NCBI GenBank assembly: GCA_002684495.1
Contig: NYVG01000007.1
Span: 139,959 to 203,958, forward strand
Origin: Gammaproteobacteria bacterium
GTDB lineage: Bacteria > Pseudomonadota > Gammaproteobacteria > Pseudomonadales > Azotimanducaceae
DNA: 64,000 bases
Direction of reading: 5' to 3'
Within the stretch, counting starts at the first letter, position 1; every line of letters begins with the position of its first letter. The notes under the pieces were generated by a model. It ran no database searches. It saw nothing but the letters and a program-made list of their open reading frames with translations, and was not told where the DNA came from. The translations under genes and the position numbers were made by a program. This document shows positions 8,688 through 17,329 of the stretch, one piece after another.

Positions 8688-10145
8688 ATGAGCGATCTAG
8701 CATTTTTATCGGCTACGGAATTGGCCGCCAAAGTTGCTGCGAAGGAAATTTCTGCGGTAGAGCTGCTACAGATGTACCTGCAGCGTGTCGACACTTATAA
8801 CCCAGATTTAAATGCGCTGTGTGTCGACATTCGCGACCAAGCCATGACCGACGCTGAAGCCGCAGATGCCGCACTGGCCGAGGGACAGTCCTTGGGCGCA
8901 TTCCACGGCGTACCAATGACCGTTAAAGAGTCCTATAACGTTGCCGGCACAGCCACCACCTGGGGCAATCCAGACTGGCGCGACAATGTCACGACTGAGG
9001 ACGCTGAGTGCGTGAAGAAGCTAAAAGGTGCGGGGGTCAATGTTTTTGGCAAGACTAATGTGCCGCTGTCGTTAGCAGACTTTCAGAGCTATAACGAAAT
9101 CTACGGCACCACCAACAACCCGTACGATCATGGACGCATTCCTGGCGGTTCATCTGGCGGTTCTGCAGCAGCGCTGGCTGCCGGACTAACCGGTCTGGAA
9201 ATTGGCTCAGATATTGGCGGCTCTATCCGTAACCCCGCGCATTTCTGCGGTGTATTCGGTCATAAACCCACCCACGATCTACTTTGGATGCGCGGTCACT
9301 CTGCGCCTGGCGACATGCGCTCCACCCCTGATATTTCGGTAATTGGACCATTGGCACGCTCGGCGGATGACCTGTATTCGGCGATCAAAATAATGGCCGG
9401 CCCTGATGAGATTATGTCTAGGGGCTATCAGCTGAACCTGCCTGAACTTGGCGATCGACCCCTGTCGGAGCTCAAAGTTGGCGTTTGGAAAAACGACGAA
9501 GCCGCCCCGGTTGCCCAAGAGGTTGAGGCGCGCGTGGATCTTGTGGCCGCTGCACTGAGCGATGCGGGCGCGCAAATTACCGAGGAAGCTAAACCTGATT
9601 TTAGTGCAGACCACAGTAACGAGGTTTATCAGCGCCTCCTGCATGCAACCATGGCGTCAAGAATGCCACTGGAAAATTACGAAAGTCTTAAAGCCTATGT
9701 GGCCAACGAACTTGATCCAGAGGATAACAGCAGCACTGCGCAAACACTGCGGGCCCAGGTGGCAAGTTTCAAAGAGTGGAGTCAGGCCAATGAAATGCGT
9801 CACCAGCTGCGCTGGCGTTGGCACGAGTACTTTAAGCAATATGACATTTTGCTCACGCCCATGATGGCCACCGCCGCGTTCCAACATGATCAGCGTCCGT
9901 TTGCCGAACGCTCTCTACAGGTAGATAACCAAGAACGACCCTATTTCGAGCAGGTGTTTTGGGCCGGTTTAACCGGTGTGGCTTACCTGCCGTCAACAGT
10001 GATTCCAACAGGTCTGAATGACATAGGTTTACCTATTGGCATACAAATCATTGGCCCACAATATGGCGATTTAATTACTATCGGAGTGGCGCAGAAGTTG
10101 GAACGAATGGGCTTCGCTTTTCAAGCACCTACTGCTTACCAATAA
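8688..10145 (+). CDS. amidase signature family hydrolase
   Basis: A 485-residue amidase with the full Ser-cisSer-Lys triad: Lys80 in MTVKES, cis-Ser155 in GGSSGGS, and nucleophile Ser179 in SDIGGSI. Such enzymes hydrolyse carboxamides, including aryl and fatty amides and peptide amides. The ATG at 8688 follows AGGGGAGAAG and is preferred to an upstream GTG at 8646. The residues after the nucleophile (RNPAHFCGVFGHKP) are typical of 6-aminohexanoate hydrolase/GatA-like members. Tandem glutamyl-tRNA amidotransferase partners (gatB, gatC) are absent, so this is a catabolic amidase rather than GatA. It is the first of three paralogous amidases within 17 kb. Confidence 0.9.
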   Translation: MSDLAFLSATELAAKVAAKEISAVELLQMYLQRVDTYNPDLNALCVDIRDQAMTDAEAADAALAEGQSLGAFHGVPMTVKESYNVAGTATTWGNPDWRDNVTTEDAECVKKLKGAGVNVFGKTNVPLSLADFQSYNEIYGTTNNPYDHGRIPGGSSGGSAAALAAGLTGLEIGSDIGGSIRNPAHFCGVFGHKPTHDLLWMRGHSAPGDMRSTPDISVIGPLARSADDLYSAIKIMAGPDEIMSRGYQLNLPELGDRPLSELKVGVWKNDEAAPVAQEVEARVDLVAAALSDAGAQITEEAKPDFSADHSNEVYQRLLHATMASRMPLENYESLKAYVANELDPEDNSSTAQTLRAQVASFKEWSQANEMRHQLRWRWHEYFKQYDILLTPMMATAAFQHDQRPFAERSLQVDNQERPYFEQVFWAGLTGVAYLPSTVIPTGLNDIGLPIGIQIIGPQYGDLITIGVAQKLERMGFAFQAPTAYQ

Positions 10146-10174
10146 GCCCCAACAGTAAACATGACTCACTCACT

Positions 10175-11113
10175 ATGACTACTGCGTTAGCGCATCCAAA
10201 TATTGCTCTGGTGAAATATTGGGGCAAGCAGAGCAAAGCCGGGAATATGCCAGCTACGCCAAATCTGTCCATAACGCTGTCAGAATTGAGTGCTGTTACG
10301 ACGGTTAGCGACAGCGACCATTTTCAATTTCATTTGAATGGCAAACAGGTGGATGATCCGAAAGTCAGCGCGCTTATGAGCACAATGACCGATACCTTCA
10401 ATCTCCCGCCCTTGCACATCGACAGCACTAATAACTTCCCGACCAGCGCCGGTCTTGCATCCAGTGCTGCCGGGTTCGCGGCTTTAGTCACTGGTATTGA
10501 TGCCCATTGCAATCTCGGCATGGACGCAGCCTTGCGCTCTGAATGGGCGCGCCGCGGTTCAGCCAGCGCGGCTCGGTCAATATGCGGCGGCTTTGTAGCA
10601 TTGGTGCCACCCGACTGGCAGGCGCAAAGTTTAGCACCCATAGATCATTGGCCACTTGAGGTCGTGGTAGCCATTACCAGTCATGGCGCCAAGGGGGTCA
10701 GCTCTACCGAGGGTATGGAGCGTAGTCGCTTGACATCACCGTTCTATAACCAATGGCTGCGCAGCGCGGGCGACGACTATGCAGAAGCCTCGGGCGCCAT
10801 TGCCATCCGCGACTTTGCAAAACTCGCGGAAGTCGCAGAACTGAGCTGTCTGAAAATGCACAGCCTTATGCTTACCAGCAGCCCGGCCCTTAGTTATTGG
10901 ACCCCGGCCAGCATTGCCTGCATGGATCGCATTCGCGCGCTGAGAGCACAAGGCGAGGCGGTTTTTTTCACCGTCGACGCCGGACCGCAGATCAAGGCGG
11001 TATGCCTGCCCGAGAGCAGAGGGGCAGTGGCGCAGGCATTATCGGAAGTCCCTGGCGTACTGGAGATCCTATGTTGCCCGCTGGGCGAAGGTGCTCGGAT
11101 CATCGATGACTGA
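10175..11113 (+). CDS. mvaD: diphosphomevalonate decarboxylase
   Basis: A 312-residue GHMP-superfamily enzyme that converts mevalonate 5-diphosphate to isopentenyl diphosphate with ATP. The family signature is clear: NIALVKYWGK near the N-terminus, the phosphate loop TSAGLASSAAGFAAL, the GVSSTEGM motif, and FFTVDAGPQ near the C-terminus. One variation is in the usual GSGSACRS motif, which reads GSASAARS. It leads an operon and is followed after 18 bases by phosphomevalonate kinase, then the HMG-CoA reductase-mevalonate kinase fusion. Genes for several steps of the mevalonate pathway are therefore together. An upstream in-frame ATG at 10160 is possible but less likely. Confidence 0.93.
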   Translation: MTTALAHPNIALVKYWGKQSKAGNMPATPNLSITLSELSAVTTVSDSDHFQFHLNGKQVDDPKVSALMSTMTDTFNLPPLHIDSTNNFPTSAGLASSAAGFAALVTGIDAHCNLGMDAALRSEWARRGSASAARSICGGFVALVPPDWQAQSLAPIDHWPLEVVVAITSHGAKGVSSTEGMERSRLTSPFYNQWLRSAGDDYAEASGAIAIRDFAKLAEVAELSCLKMHSLMLTSSPALSYWTPASIACMDRIRALRAQGEAVFFTVDAGPQIKAVCLPESRGAVAQALSEVPGVLEILCCPLGEGARIIDD

Positions 11114-11131
11114 CCAATACCCAAGGGCACA

Positions 11132-12091
11132 ATGCGCGTAACCGCTCCCGGCAAAGTAGTTTTATTTGGTGAGTACGCGGTACTCACGGGCGCCCCTGCC
11201 GCAGTTATGGCCCTAGACGCCTACGCTTCGGTGAATCTCGCTGCAAGTCATAATGACCAATGGCACTTCAGCAGTGACGGTTTTATAAGCACACCGCACA
11301 GCTCGAGCGGTCACGAACTACCTACCGGTGCCAGCGCCGGCTTTACCACAGCAGTGCTCAACCATTGGGGCTATGCTTCATTACAGGAAATCAGCCAAGC
11401 GCCACTGCAAATACACACCGATACAACAGCGTTTTATCAGCAGCAGCAAAAACTCGGACTCGGCTCCTCTGCAGCGGCATGCACGGCAACCTATTTTGTC
11501 TTGGCACAGCTACTCGAGCGCAGGCCCAACTTAACCGAAGCCCTTGAGATTCACCGCAACTGGCAAGGCGGCAAAGGCAGTGGCTTGGACGTTGCCAGCT
11601 GCTGGTCTGGCGGGGTTATTCGCTTTCAAAACGCCGCAGCCAAAGAACTACCTTGGCCCGACGAACTAAGGTGGCAAATCGTATGGAGCGGCGCCAGTGC
11701 AATGACCACTGATCATATTGCCCACTTTGATCAGTGGTACAGCCGAGGCGAGATCGAGCCACTGAACCAACTCAGCGCCCTCAGCAATGATCTTTGTAAG
11801 ACACCCGACTTAACCCTATTGCAGGCCTATCAGCAGGCGCTGATGGATTTGGATAATTCTGCCAATCTGAAAATATTTTCCGCAGAGCACCAAGAGTTGG
11901 TTAAAATTGCCGATTCCAAGGGACTTGTCTATAAACCCTGTGGCGCAGGCGGCGGCGACATTGGCATAGCATTTGCGGACCATACTCAGCGGCCTTCAAT
12001 TCTCGAAGATTTTCGCGCAGCAGCTACCGCTGCGGGATTTTATTGCCCAACATTGGAGATGGCTCAACATGGCGTCCGATTCGCCCAGTAA
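11132..12091 (+). CDS. phosphomevalonate kinase (GHMP family)
   Basis: A 319-residue GHMP kinase, expected to phosphorylate mevalonate 5-phosphate to the diphosphate. It begins APGKVVLFGEYAVLTG, has the ATP phosphate loop LGLGSSAAAC in the middle, the conserved GKGSGLDVASC, and the C-terminal CGAGGGDIGIAF. The combination of this N-terminal motif and the SGLDVA segment is characteristic of bacterial and yeast-type phosphomevalonate kinases rather than mevalonate kinase. It lies between mvaD and the fusion gene. Its last 23 bases overlap the start of the fusion, which suggests coupled translation. Confidence 0.88.
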   Translation: MRVTAPGKVVLFGEYAVLTGAPAAVMALDAYASVNLAASHNDQWHFSSDGFISTPHSSSGHELPTGASAGFTTAVLNHWGYASLQEISQAPLQIHTDTTAFYQQQQKLGLGSSAAACTATYFVLAQLLERRPNLTEALEIHRNWQGGKGSGLDVASCWSGGVIRFQNAAAKELPWPDELRWQIVWSGASAMTTDHIAHFDQWYSRGEIEPLNQLSALSNDLCKTPDLTLLQAYQQALMDLDNSANLKIFSAEHQELVKIADSKGLVYKPCGAGGGDIGIAFADHTQRPSILEDFRAAATAAGFYCPTLEMAQHGVRFAQ

Positions 12092-14351
12092 CCCGAATAC
12101 CGAATCTTCCGACCTAGACAAAGGGTCGTCACGCATTGCCAACTTTTTTCGCATGCCTGTGGGCGAGCGTATCGCAGCCCTGCACCAGCGCGGCCTTCTG
12201 AACAGCGACGACGTGCATCAGCTGGTGTCAGCGAATCACCAACTTCAGGTCAACGTTGCGGACAAAATGATTGAAAACGTCGTGGGTGTTTTTGGCTTAC
12301 CCATGGGCGTGGCGCTGAATTTTTTGATCAACAATCGTGACTACGTAATACCCTTAGTCGTGGAAGAACCATCGATTGTCGCGGGTCTTTCTGGCGCTGC
12401 ACGGCTGGCGCGCCTGGGTGGCGGCTTTGAATGCGAGCCAGTGACACCAATTCTCATTGGGCAGGTCCAGTCCGTGATTGAGGGCGATGCAAAGACCGCT
12501 ATGCAGGCCTTGATTGATCATAAGACCGATATTTTGGCGCTGGCCAATAGTTTGCACCCCAAGATGGTCGCCCGGGGCGGCGGTGCTGTGGACATCGAAG
12601 TTTTTCACCACCAAGCAGAATATGATGGCCGACAGATGGTGGTTATGCATCTACTAGTCGATACCCGAGATGCCATGGGGGCCAATCTGGTCAATACCAT
12701 GTGCGAAGGCGTCGCTTCCTTAGTCGAGACGCTTACCCATGGCAAAGTATTTTTACGCATTTTGTCGAACCTGACAGATCGCGCGATCGCCCGGGCACGG
12801 GTGCGTATCCCAATTAAAAATCTTGAAGGCAAGGGCTATAGCGGCGAGCAAGTTCGCGACGGCATTGTGCTGGCTAACGATTTGGCTCTGGCCGACCCTT
12901 ATCGGGCCGCCACACACAATAAAGGCATTATGAACGGTGTCGATGCCGTAGCACTGGCAACCGGTAATGACTGGCGCGCCATAGAGGCAGCTGCACACGC
13001 CTATGCCGCACAGAGTGGCCGTTACAAGGCTCTAACAATTTGGCGCAAAGACGAATCCGGCGCCCTTGTGGGTGAAATTAACATTCCGCTGAAAGTAGGT
13101 ACCGTCGGAGGCTCATTAGAGACTAACCCAAGCGTGCGTATTAACCACCGCCTATTGGGCTCTCCTGGCGCGTCGGAACTTGCAGGCATTATGGCAGTGG
13201 TAGGATTGGCACAAAATTTTGCTGCCCTGCGTTCCTTGGCCACCAATGGCATCACCCAAAACCATATGAACCTGCATGCGCGCAGTGTGGCAAGCACGGC
13301 GGGCGTCAGCGAAGAGCACTTTGAAACTGTGGTTGAAGGCCTCATCGAATCCGGCGAAATCAAAGTCTGGAAAGCCCAGGAAATTGCCAAGAACCTGGCT
13401 CGCCAGGTCGTGCGGCCTGAAACATCGGAGCGAGAGTCCGCCTGCGGCAAGATCATAATGCTGGGCGAACATGCGGTAGTTTACGGCCGGCCAGCCATAG
13501 CCCTGCCTATTCCTCTGGCAGTCGAGGCCGCGGTGCGCAAGGAGCCAAGTAATATTGGCAACGGCATCAATGTGGTGATTCCGCGCTGGGGCCTAGAACA
13601 AAAGGTGAGCGCCAGCACTCCGGGTATCGCTGGCATTATGGCCAATCTCATTGAGCAAATGGGCTTAAACGATGAACACATGACTATTGAGGTGTTCCCA
13701 CATGTTCCGCGCGCCATGGGTTTAGGTGGCTCTTCCGCACTGGCTGTAGCGATCATTCGCGCATTAAACCGCACCTATCAACTAGCCTTACCTGAGGTGC
13801 AAATTAATGCCTTAGCGTTCGAATGCGAACAAGCCGCACACGGTCAAGCCTCTGGCGTGGACAATACCGTTGCCACCTACGGCACCCCCCTGTACTACCA
13901 GCGCCAGGGCGATGAACCCAGGTTCGAGACCTTGAGCCTGGGCCAGCCTTTAGAACTGGTTATCGGCATGACCGGTAAAGAAAGTCTCACCGCCGAGACC
14001 GTGGCACGCGTGCGCAGCTCCTGGCAGCAATACCCTGAACGTTATGAAACTCTCTTCGACCAAATCGGCACTCTTACCCAATCAGCGCGCACTGCGTTGC
14101 AAGGCGGCCAACTGCAAGAGCTGGGCGAGCTGATGAATCTCTGCCACGGCTATTTAAATGCACTGCAGCTATCCACACCGAAGCTCGAAGACTTGGTCCA
14201 TATGGCCCGCAGCAATGGCGCTGTGGGGGCTAAACTGACCGGCGGTGGCGGTGGCGGTTCCATGGTTGCACTGTGCCCAGATAGCAGCGAGCGCGTCAGC
14301 AATGCCATGCAAGCTGCCGGCTACAAAACCCTGAGTGTTACTCTAGACTAA
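12069..14351 (+). CDS. fused class II HMG-CoA reductase and mevalonate kinase
   Basis: A 760-residue protein with two complete enzymes. Residues about 20-450 are a class II HMG-CoA reductase: Glu100 in VVEEPSIVAG, the DAMGAN cofactor motif, Lys285 in NKGIMNGVD, Asp301 in TGNDWRA and His399 in QNHMNLHAR. These match the spacing of the Pseudomonas mevalonii enzyme. After a short linker, residues about 456-760 form a mevalonate kinase: GKIIMLGEHAVVYG, the phosphate loop GLGGSSALA (551-559), Asp598 in SGVDNTVA, and the AKLTGGGGGGS motif. It would make mevalonate from HMG-CoA and phosphorylate it. The ATG at 12069 is 23 bases inside the phosphomevalonate kinase gene. Neither half is truncated and no stop or frameshift separates them. 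Confidence 0.93.
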   Translation: MASDSPSNPNTESSDLDKGSSRIANFFRMPVGERIAALHQRGLLNSDDVHQLVSANHQLQVNVADKMIENVVGVFGLPMGVALNFLINNRDYVIPLVVEEPSIVAGLSGAARLARLGGGFECEPVTPILIGQVQSVIEGDAKTAMQALIDHKTDILALANSLHPKMVARGGGAVDIEVFHHQAEYDGRQMVVMHLLVDTRDAMGANLVNTMCEGVASLVETLTHGKVFLRILSNLTDRAIARARVRIPIKNLEGKGYSGEQVRDGIVLANDLALADPYRAATHNKGIMNGVDAVALATGNDWRAIEAAAHAYAAQSGRYKALTIWRKDESGALVGEINIPLKVGTVGGSLETNPSVRINHRLLGSPGASELAGIMAVVGLAQNFAALRSLATNGITQNHMNLHARSVASTAGVSEEHFETVVEGLIESGEIKVWKAQEIAKNLARQVVRPETSERESACGKIIMLGEHAVVYGRPAIALPIPLAVEAAVRKEPSNIGNGINVVIPRWGLEQKVSASTPGIAGIMANLIEQMGLNDEHMTIEVFPHVPRAMGLGGSSALAVAIIRALNRTYQLALPEVQINALAFECEQAAHGQASGVDNTVATYGTPLYYQRQGDEPRFETLSLGQPLELVIGMTGKESLTAETVARVRSSWQQYPERYETLFDQIGTLTQSARTALQGGQLQELGELMNLCHGYLNALQLSTPKLEDLVHMARSNGAVGAKLTGGGGGGSMVALCPDSSERVSNAMQAAGYKTLSVTLD

Positions 14352-14354
14352 GTG

Positions 14355-14600
14355 TTAGCTGGCAGCGAAACTGCTGCGCGCGCTGACCTCACCGTACCAA
14401 GGCTCGACATTGGGCAGATCCGGTAGCTCCACCATTTTGACCATGCGCGCAAAATCTCATGCCACGGCTAACGATATATCGGCGCTACTGATGTGCAACG
14501 CACCTGCGGCTTCGACACTGGGTTGGCATTCAAGACCTTTTTCAGCCATAAAAATATGCACCCGACGCGCGTTCGGAGAAGGCGATTCGTACAATTTCAT
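14355..14600 (-). pseudogene. glutathione S-transferase remnant (internal deletion plus TGA)
   Basis: The only item in the 349-base gap between 14351 and 14701. Read on the minus strand from ATG 14600, the frame gives a good GST N-terminus (MKLYESPSPNARRVHIFMAE). It then jumps after about 30 residues to a typical GST C-terminal helix (ISSADISLAVA), a TGA at codon 48 (14457-14459), and DFARMVKM...WYGEVSAR. About 130 residues of thioredoxin fold and helical domain are missing, yet the frame is kept throughout. The TGA does not fall at a catalytic position, so I read this as a recently decayed gene and not a third selenoprotein. Confidence 0.7.
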
Positions 14601-14700
14601 AAGCGCTTCCTAAAATGCGATCGTCAGACCCAAACCAAACATTATTGATCTTCACACTAGGCACGAGGATGATGAGAAAGGAGAAAAAAGGAGAGGAACA

Positions 14701-15798
14701 ATGACAACTACGGCACGAGTAGTGGTGCTGCCACAACACAGTTCAGAGCTCAAAATTGAAACCATAGAACTACCAGAGCCAGACACCGAGCAGGTTGTGG
14801 TCAAACAGTTCGCCTCCGGAATCTGTCATTCGCAACTGCACCAAATCCACCGCCCAAGACATAACCCGGTCATTCTGGGCCACGAATCAACCGGTGTCGT
14901 GACCCAGGTGGGCAGTGCGGTCAAGCATGTAGTTCCCGGTGACATAGTCATGGTCACCTGGGTACCACGCAATATACAAAACGAAACCAAGCCGCCTGTG
15001 GCAGCCCAGCTCGAAGTCAGCGAGGGCATTGCAAAGTCCCAGAACGTGTTCACTTGGGCTGACCACACCATCGCTGACCAACAATACGTTGTGAAGGTTG
15101 ACCCCAACGTTGATAAAGATGTTACTGCCATTATCGGCTGCGCAGTTATGACCGGCGCAGGCGCGGTAATTAATACCGCAAAGGTGCAAAAGGGCGAGAG
15201 CGTAGCCGTTTTCGGCGTCGGCGGCGTCGGTCTGTCCGCAGTCGTCGGCGCGCGTATGGCAGGTGCCGATCCGATCATTGCGGTGGATCTTGATGACCAG
15301 AAACTTGCTTTCGCGAAACAATTTGGCGCTACTCACGGCATTAATGCGGGCGATGAGGATCCGGTCGCAGCTATTCACACACTGACCGCAAAGCAAGGTC
15401 AGTTCAATTTTCAGGGCCAAGCTGTTTCCGGAGCAGATTACGCCTTCGACTGCATCGGCATTCGCCAAACTATGGAGCAAATCGTACCCGCCTGCCGCAG
15501 CGGCTACTTCGGTGCACGCGAGGGTGGTACGGCAGTGCTCGTGGGTGTGCCTACAACACCGGTGGAACTGAACGCCGCGGACGTATTGGTAAACGAAAAG
15601 CGTTTTGTTGGCAGCATTGGTGGCTCGTGCGCACCAGACCACGACTTTCCAAAATTCCTAGAGTGGCAGAATAACGGCGACCTGGATCTGGACGCCATGG
15701 TCACTGCCCGATACTCGATTGACCAAATCAACGAGGCTGTTGCGGCCCTAGAACAGGGCGAAATAAGCGGCCGCGCCATCCTCGAATTTGATCACTGA
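14701..15798 (+). CDS. zinc-dependent medium-chain alcohol dehydrogenase
   Basis: A 365-residue MDR-superfamily dehydrogenase. Catalytic zinc ligands are seen in SGICHSQLHQ and VILGHESTG. The coenzyme-binding loop is VFGVGGVGLSAV, followed by an acidic VDLDD that favours NAD. The structural zinc lobe with four cysteines, normally just after the GDIV motif, is absent: that stretch reads TWVPRNIQNETKP and has no Cys cluster. It therefore differs from the class III enzyme at 26803. A very strong AGGAGAGG sits 5 bases before the ATG. It is a single-gene unit, divergent from the GST remnant. The alcohol substrate is unknown. Confidence 0.87.
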   Translation: MTTTARVVVLPQHSSELKIETIELPEPDTEQVVVKQFASGICHSQLHQIHRPRHNPVILGHESTGVVTQVGSAVKHVVPGDIVMVTWVPRNIQNETKPPVAAQLEVSEGIAKSQNVFTWADHTIADQQYVVKVDPNVDKDVTAIIGCAVMTGAGAVINTAKVQKGESVAVFGVGGVGLSAVVGARMAGADPIIAVDLDDQKLAFAKQFGATHGINAGDEDPVAAIHTLTAKQGQFNFQGQAVSGADYAFDCIGIRQTMEQIVPACRSGYFGAREGGTAVLVGVPTTPVELNAADVLVNEKRFVGSIGGSCAPDHDFPKFLEWQNNGDLDLDAMVTARYSIDQINEAVAALEQGEISGRAILEFDH

Positions 15799-15803
15799 TG
15801 GGC

Positions 15804-16298
15804 TTACTTTGGCTCTAGCGCGCGCCCTAGCAAGGCTATCGCGGCTGAAGCGAACTCACGCATATTGCGCTGCCGATCGTTATGACCGGTGATAACGGTA
15901 GTCGAGACCGGGTTTGGCCCGGCAACAGCGATGACGCTAGTGCCAGCTGCGACTCCATAGGGCGCCCCTGTGGGCCCGGCAATACCCAACTCTGCTAAAC
16001 CCCAAGTGCTGTCTAATTGCTCTTGCGCAATCTGCGCAAAGCGCATGGCCATGGCTTCGGACATGGGCTTGAGATCGGCTACCGTGTGGCGATTCATGCC
16101 CAACCAATGTCTGCGGCTGGGCAGCGAATACGGTACCGTTGCACCCTTAAAATAAGCAGAGGCGCCAGGCACTGCTAACAACGTTGCGGCAATTAAACCG
16201 CCCGTCGAGGTTTCGCTGACAGTGATGGTATCACCGCGGGCGATTAAGCCCGGTCCCACAACTGCCGCTGCGTCCAGTAGATCGTTGTTCTCTGCCAT
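15804..16298 (-). CDS. CinA family protein (PncC-like NMN amidase domain)
   Basis: A 164-residue protein equivalent to the C-terminal domain of CinA, the nicotinamide mononucleotide deamidase (PncC) fold. Landmarks are VSETSTGGLIAATLLAVPGA, YFKGATVPYS, and GIAGPTGAPYGVAAGTS. The catalytic Ser region ESCTGG of PncC reads ETSTGG here, so the usual Ser position holds Thr. Activity is plausible but not assured. The ATG overlaps the stop of the upstream membrane hydrolase (TAATG), so it is last in a four-gene minus-strand operon. A second CinA-like domain occurs at 47873 as part of a fusion. Confidence 0.82.
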   Translation of the reverse strand: MAENNDLLDAAAVVGPGLIARGDTITVSETSTGGLIAATLLAVPGASAYFKGATVPYSLPSRRHWLGMNRHTVADLKPMSEAMAMRFAQIAQEQLDSTWGLAELGIAGPTGAPYGVAAGTSVIAVAGPNPVSTTVITGHNDRQRNMREFASAAIALLGRALEPK

Positions 16299-17308
16299 TA
16301 TTTTGATACCTCTGCACAACCCCGCCCCAGTAGCAAATCAGTGAAATGTGCTAACTCCTCGGCGCCCACCTGGCGCGAAGCCCACCAACCGACATGATCA
16401 TTGGGTCGAGTGACATCTACCTTGATACCCCACATAGCGTCGATAGAATCCGGGATCATGCTATAGCGCATATCGATCACCCTTCCCGCCTCGTCTTGAG
16501 CCAAATAATCATCAGAAAACCAGCGAAACCGTTCTATGTCGCGCGCCTGCTGACTGTCTTGGGCGAGTTCAGCAAAGCTATTCTGTTTGTTAAATCGCTC
16601 GATACTGGTGCCTTCGCACCAGTACGATGTCAGGCCAACCCGCACCGCATCGACATGATAAACCCCTTGGTTTTCGTAAATCGATTTAAACAACATCACA
16701 TTGCCAAAGCTGGGCCTCACCGAAAGCCTACCAGGCGTATGGCCACGTAATTTTGCCTGATGCTCCGCAATGGCCATGGCGCGCTCCTGTTGCACCCAAC
16801 CCATTGTCAGATAAAACAGCGCCCAAGCCATAGCGAAGATGCCTAACAGACGTTTACCCTGCATTGCCGCTGCAATAACAAGGGCCAGAATCGGCAGAGT
16901 GAACAATGGATCGACAATGGATGAGTTATTCCACGCAACGCGCTCATCGCTAAAAGGCCAGAACAATTGCGTACCGTAGGACGTACACGCATCCAGCAAA
17001 CCATGGGTGGCATAGCCCGCTAGGCAGGCCAAATAAGTTTGCCGCCATGACAACGTTTTACGCGCCAACGGGTAAAGTGGCCCCGCCACGAACAATGCAC
17101 CGAAGGGTATAAACACCAGAGCGTGGCTGAATTGACGATGAAACTCGAGAAACAACAACGGGTCAGTATTTGACTGGATAAGTACATCCAAATCCGGTGC
17201 CAAGCCCGCAAGCGCACCGAGCCAGGCCACCGTAAATAGCTGCTTTTTACGATCCTGAGTAGACGTTGCTAATGCCGCGCCCACTGCGCCTTGGCTAATT
17301 GGATCCAC
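16298..17308 (-). CDS. membrane-bound metal-dependent hydrolase (YdjM/DUF457 type)
   Basis: A 336-residue polytopic protein of the inner-membrane putative hydrolase family that includes YdjM and YbcI. Conserved polar motifs sit at the membrane edge: MDPISQGAVGAALA, GLAPDLDVL, FHRQFSHALVF and THGLLDACTSYGTQLFWP. Together they give a His/Asp set suited to metal binding. Several hydrophobic segments fill the first 200 residues, and a soluble C-terminal domain of about 130 residues follows. Some relatives occur in phospholipid or envelope contexts, but the substrate is unknown. It lies between a PH-domain protein gene and the CinA gene and shares a base with the latter. Confidence 0.8.
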   Translation of the reverse strand: MDPISQGAVGAALATSTQDRKKQLFTVAWLGALAGLAPDLDVLIQSNTDPLLFLEFHRQFSHALVFIPFGALFVAGPLYPLARKTLSWRQTYLACLAGYATHGLLDACTSYGTQLFWPFSDERVAWNNSSIVDPLFTLPILALVIAAAMQGKRLLGIFAMAWALFYLTMGWVQQERAMAIAEHQAKLRGHTPGRLSVRPSFGNVMLFKSIYENQGVYHVDAVRVGLTSYWCEGTSIERFNKQNSFAELAQDSQQARDIERFRWFSDDYLAQDEAGRVIDMRYSMIPDSIDAMWGIKVDVTRPNDHVGWWASRQVGAEELAHFTDLLLGRGCAEVSK

Positions 17309-17329
17309 AAATACACTCCATATTCTTAT

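Noticed and set aside
14457-14459. Third selenocysteine codon, in the GST-like remnant
   Set aside because: The residue aligned is not catalytic, and about 130 residues of the protein are deleted, so a decayed gene is the simpler reading.
14887-15642. A 251-residue frame on the minus strand
   Set aside because: Shadow of the alcohol dehydrogenase gene. It has no family signature.
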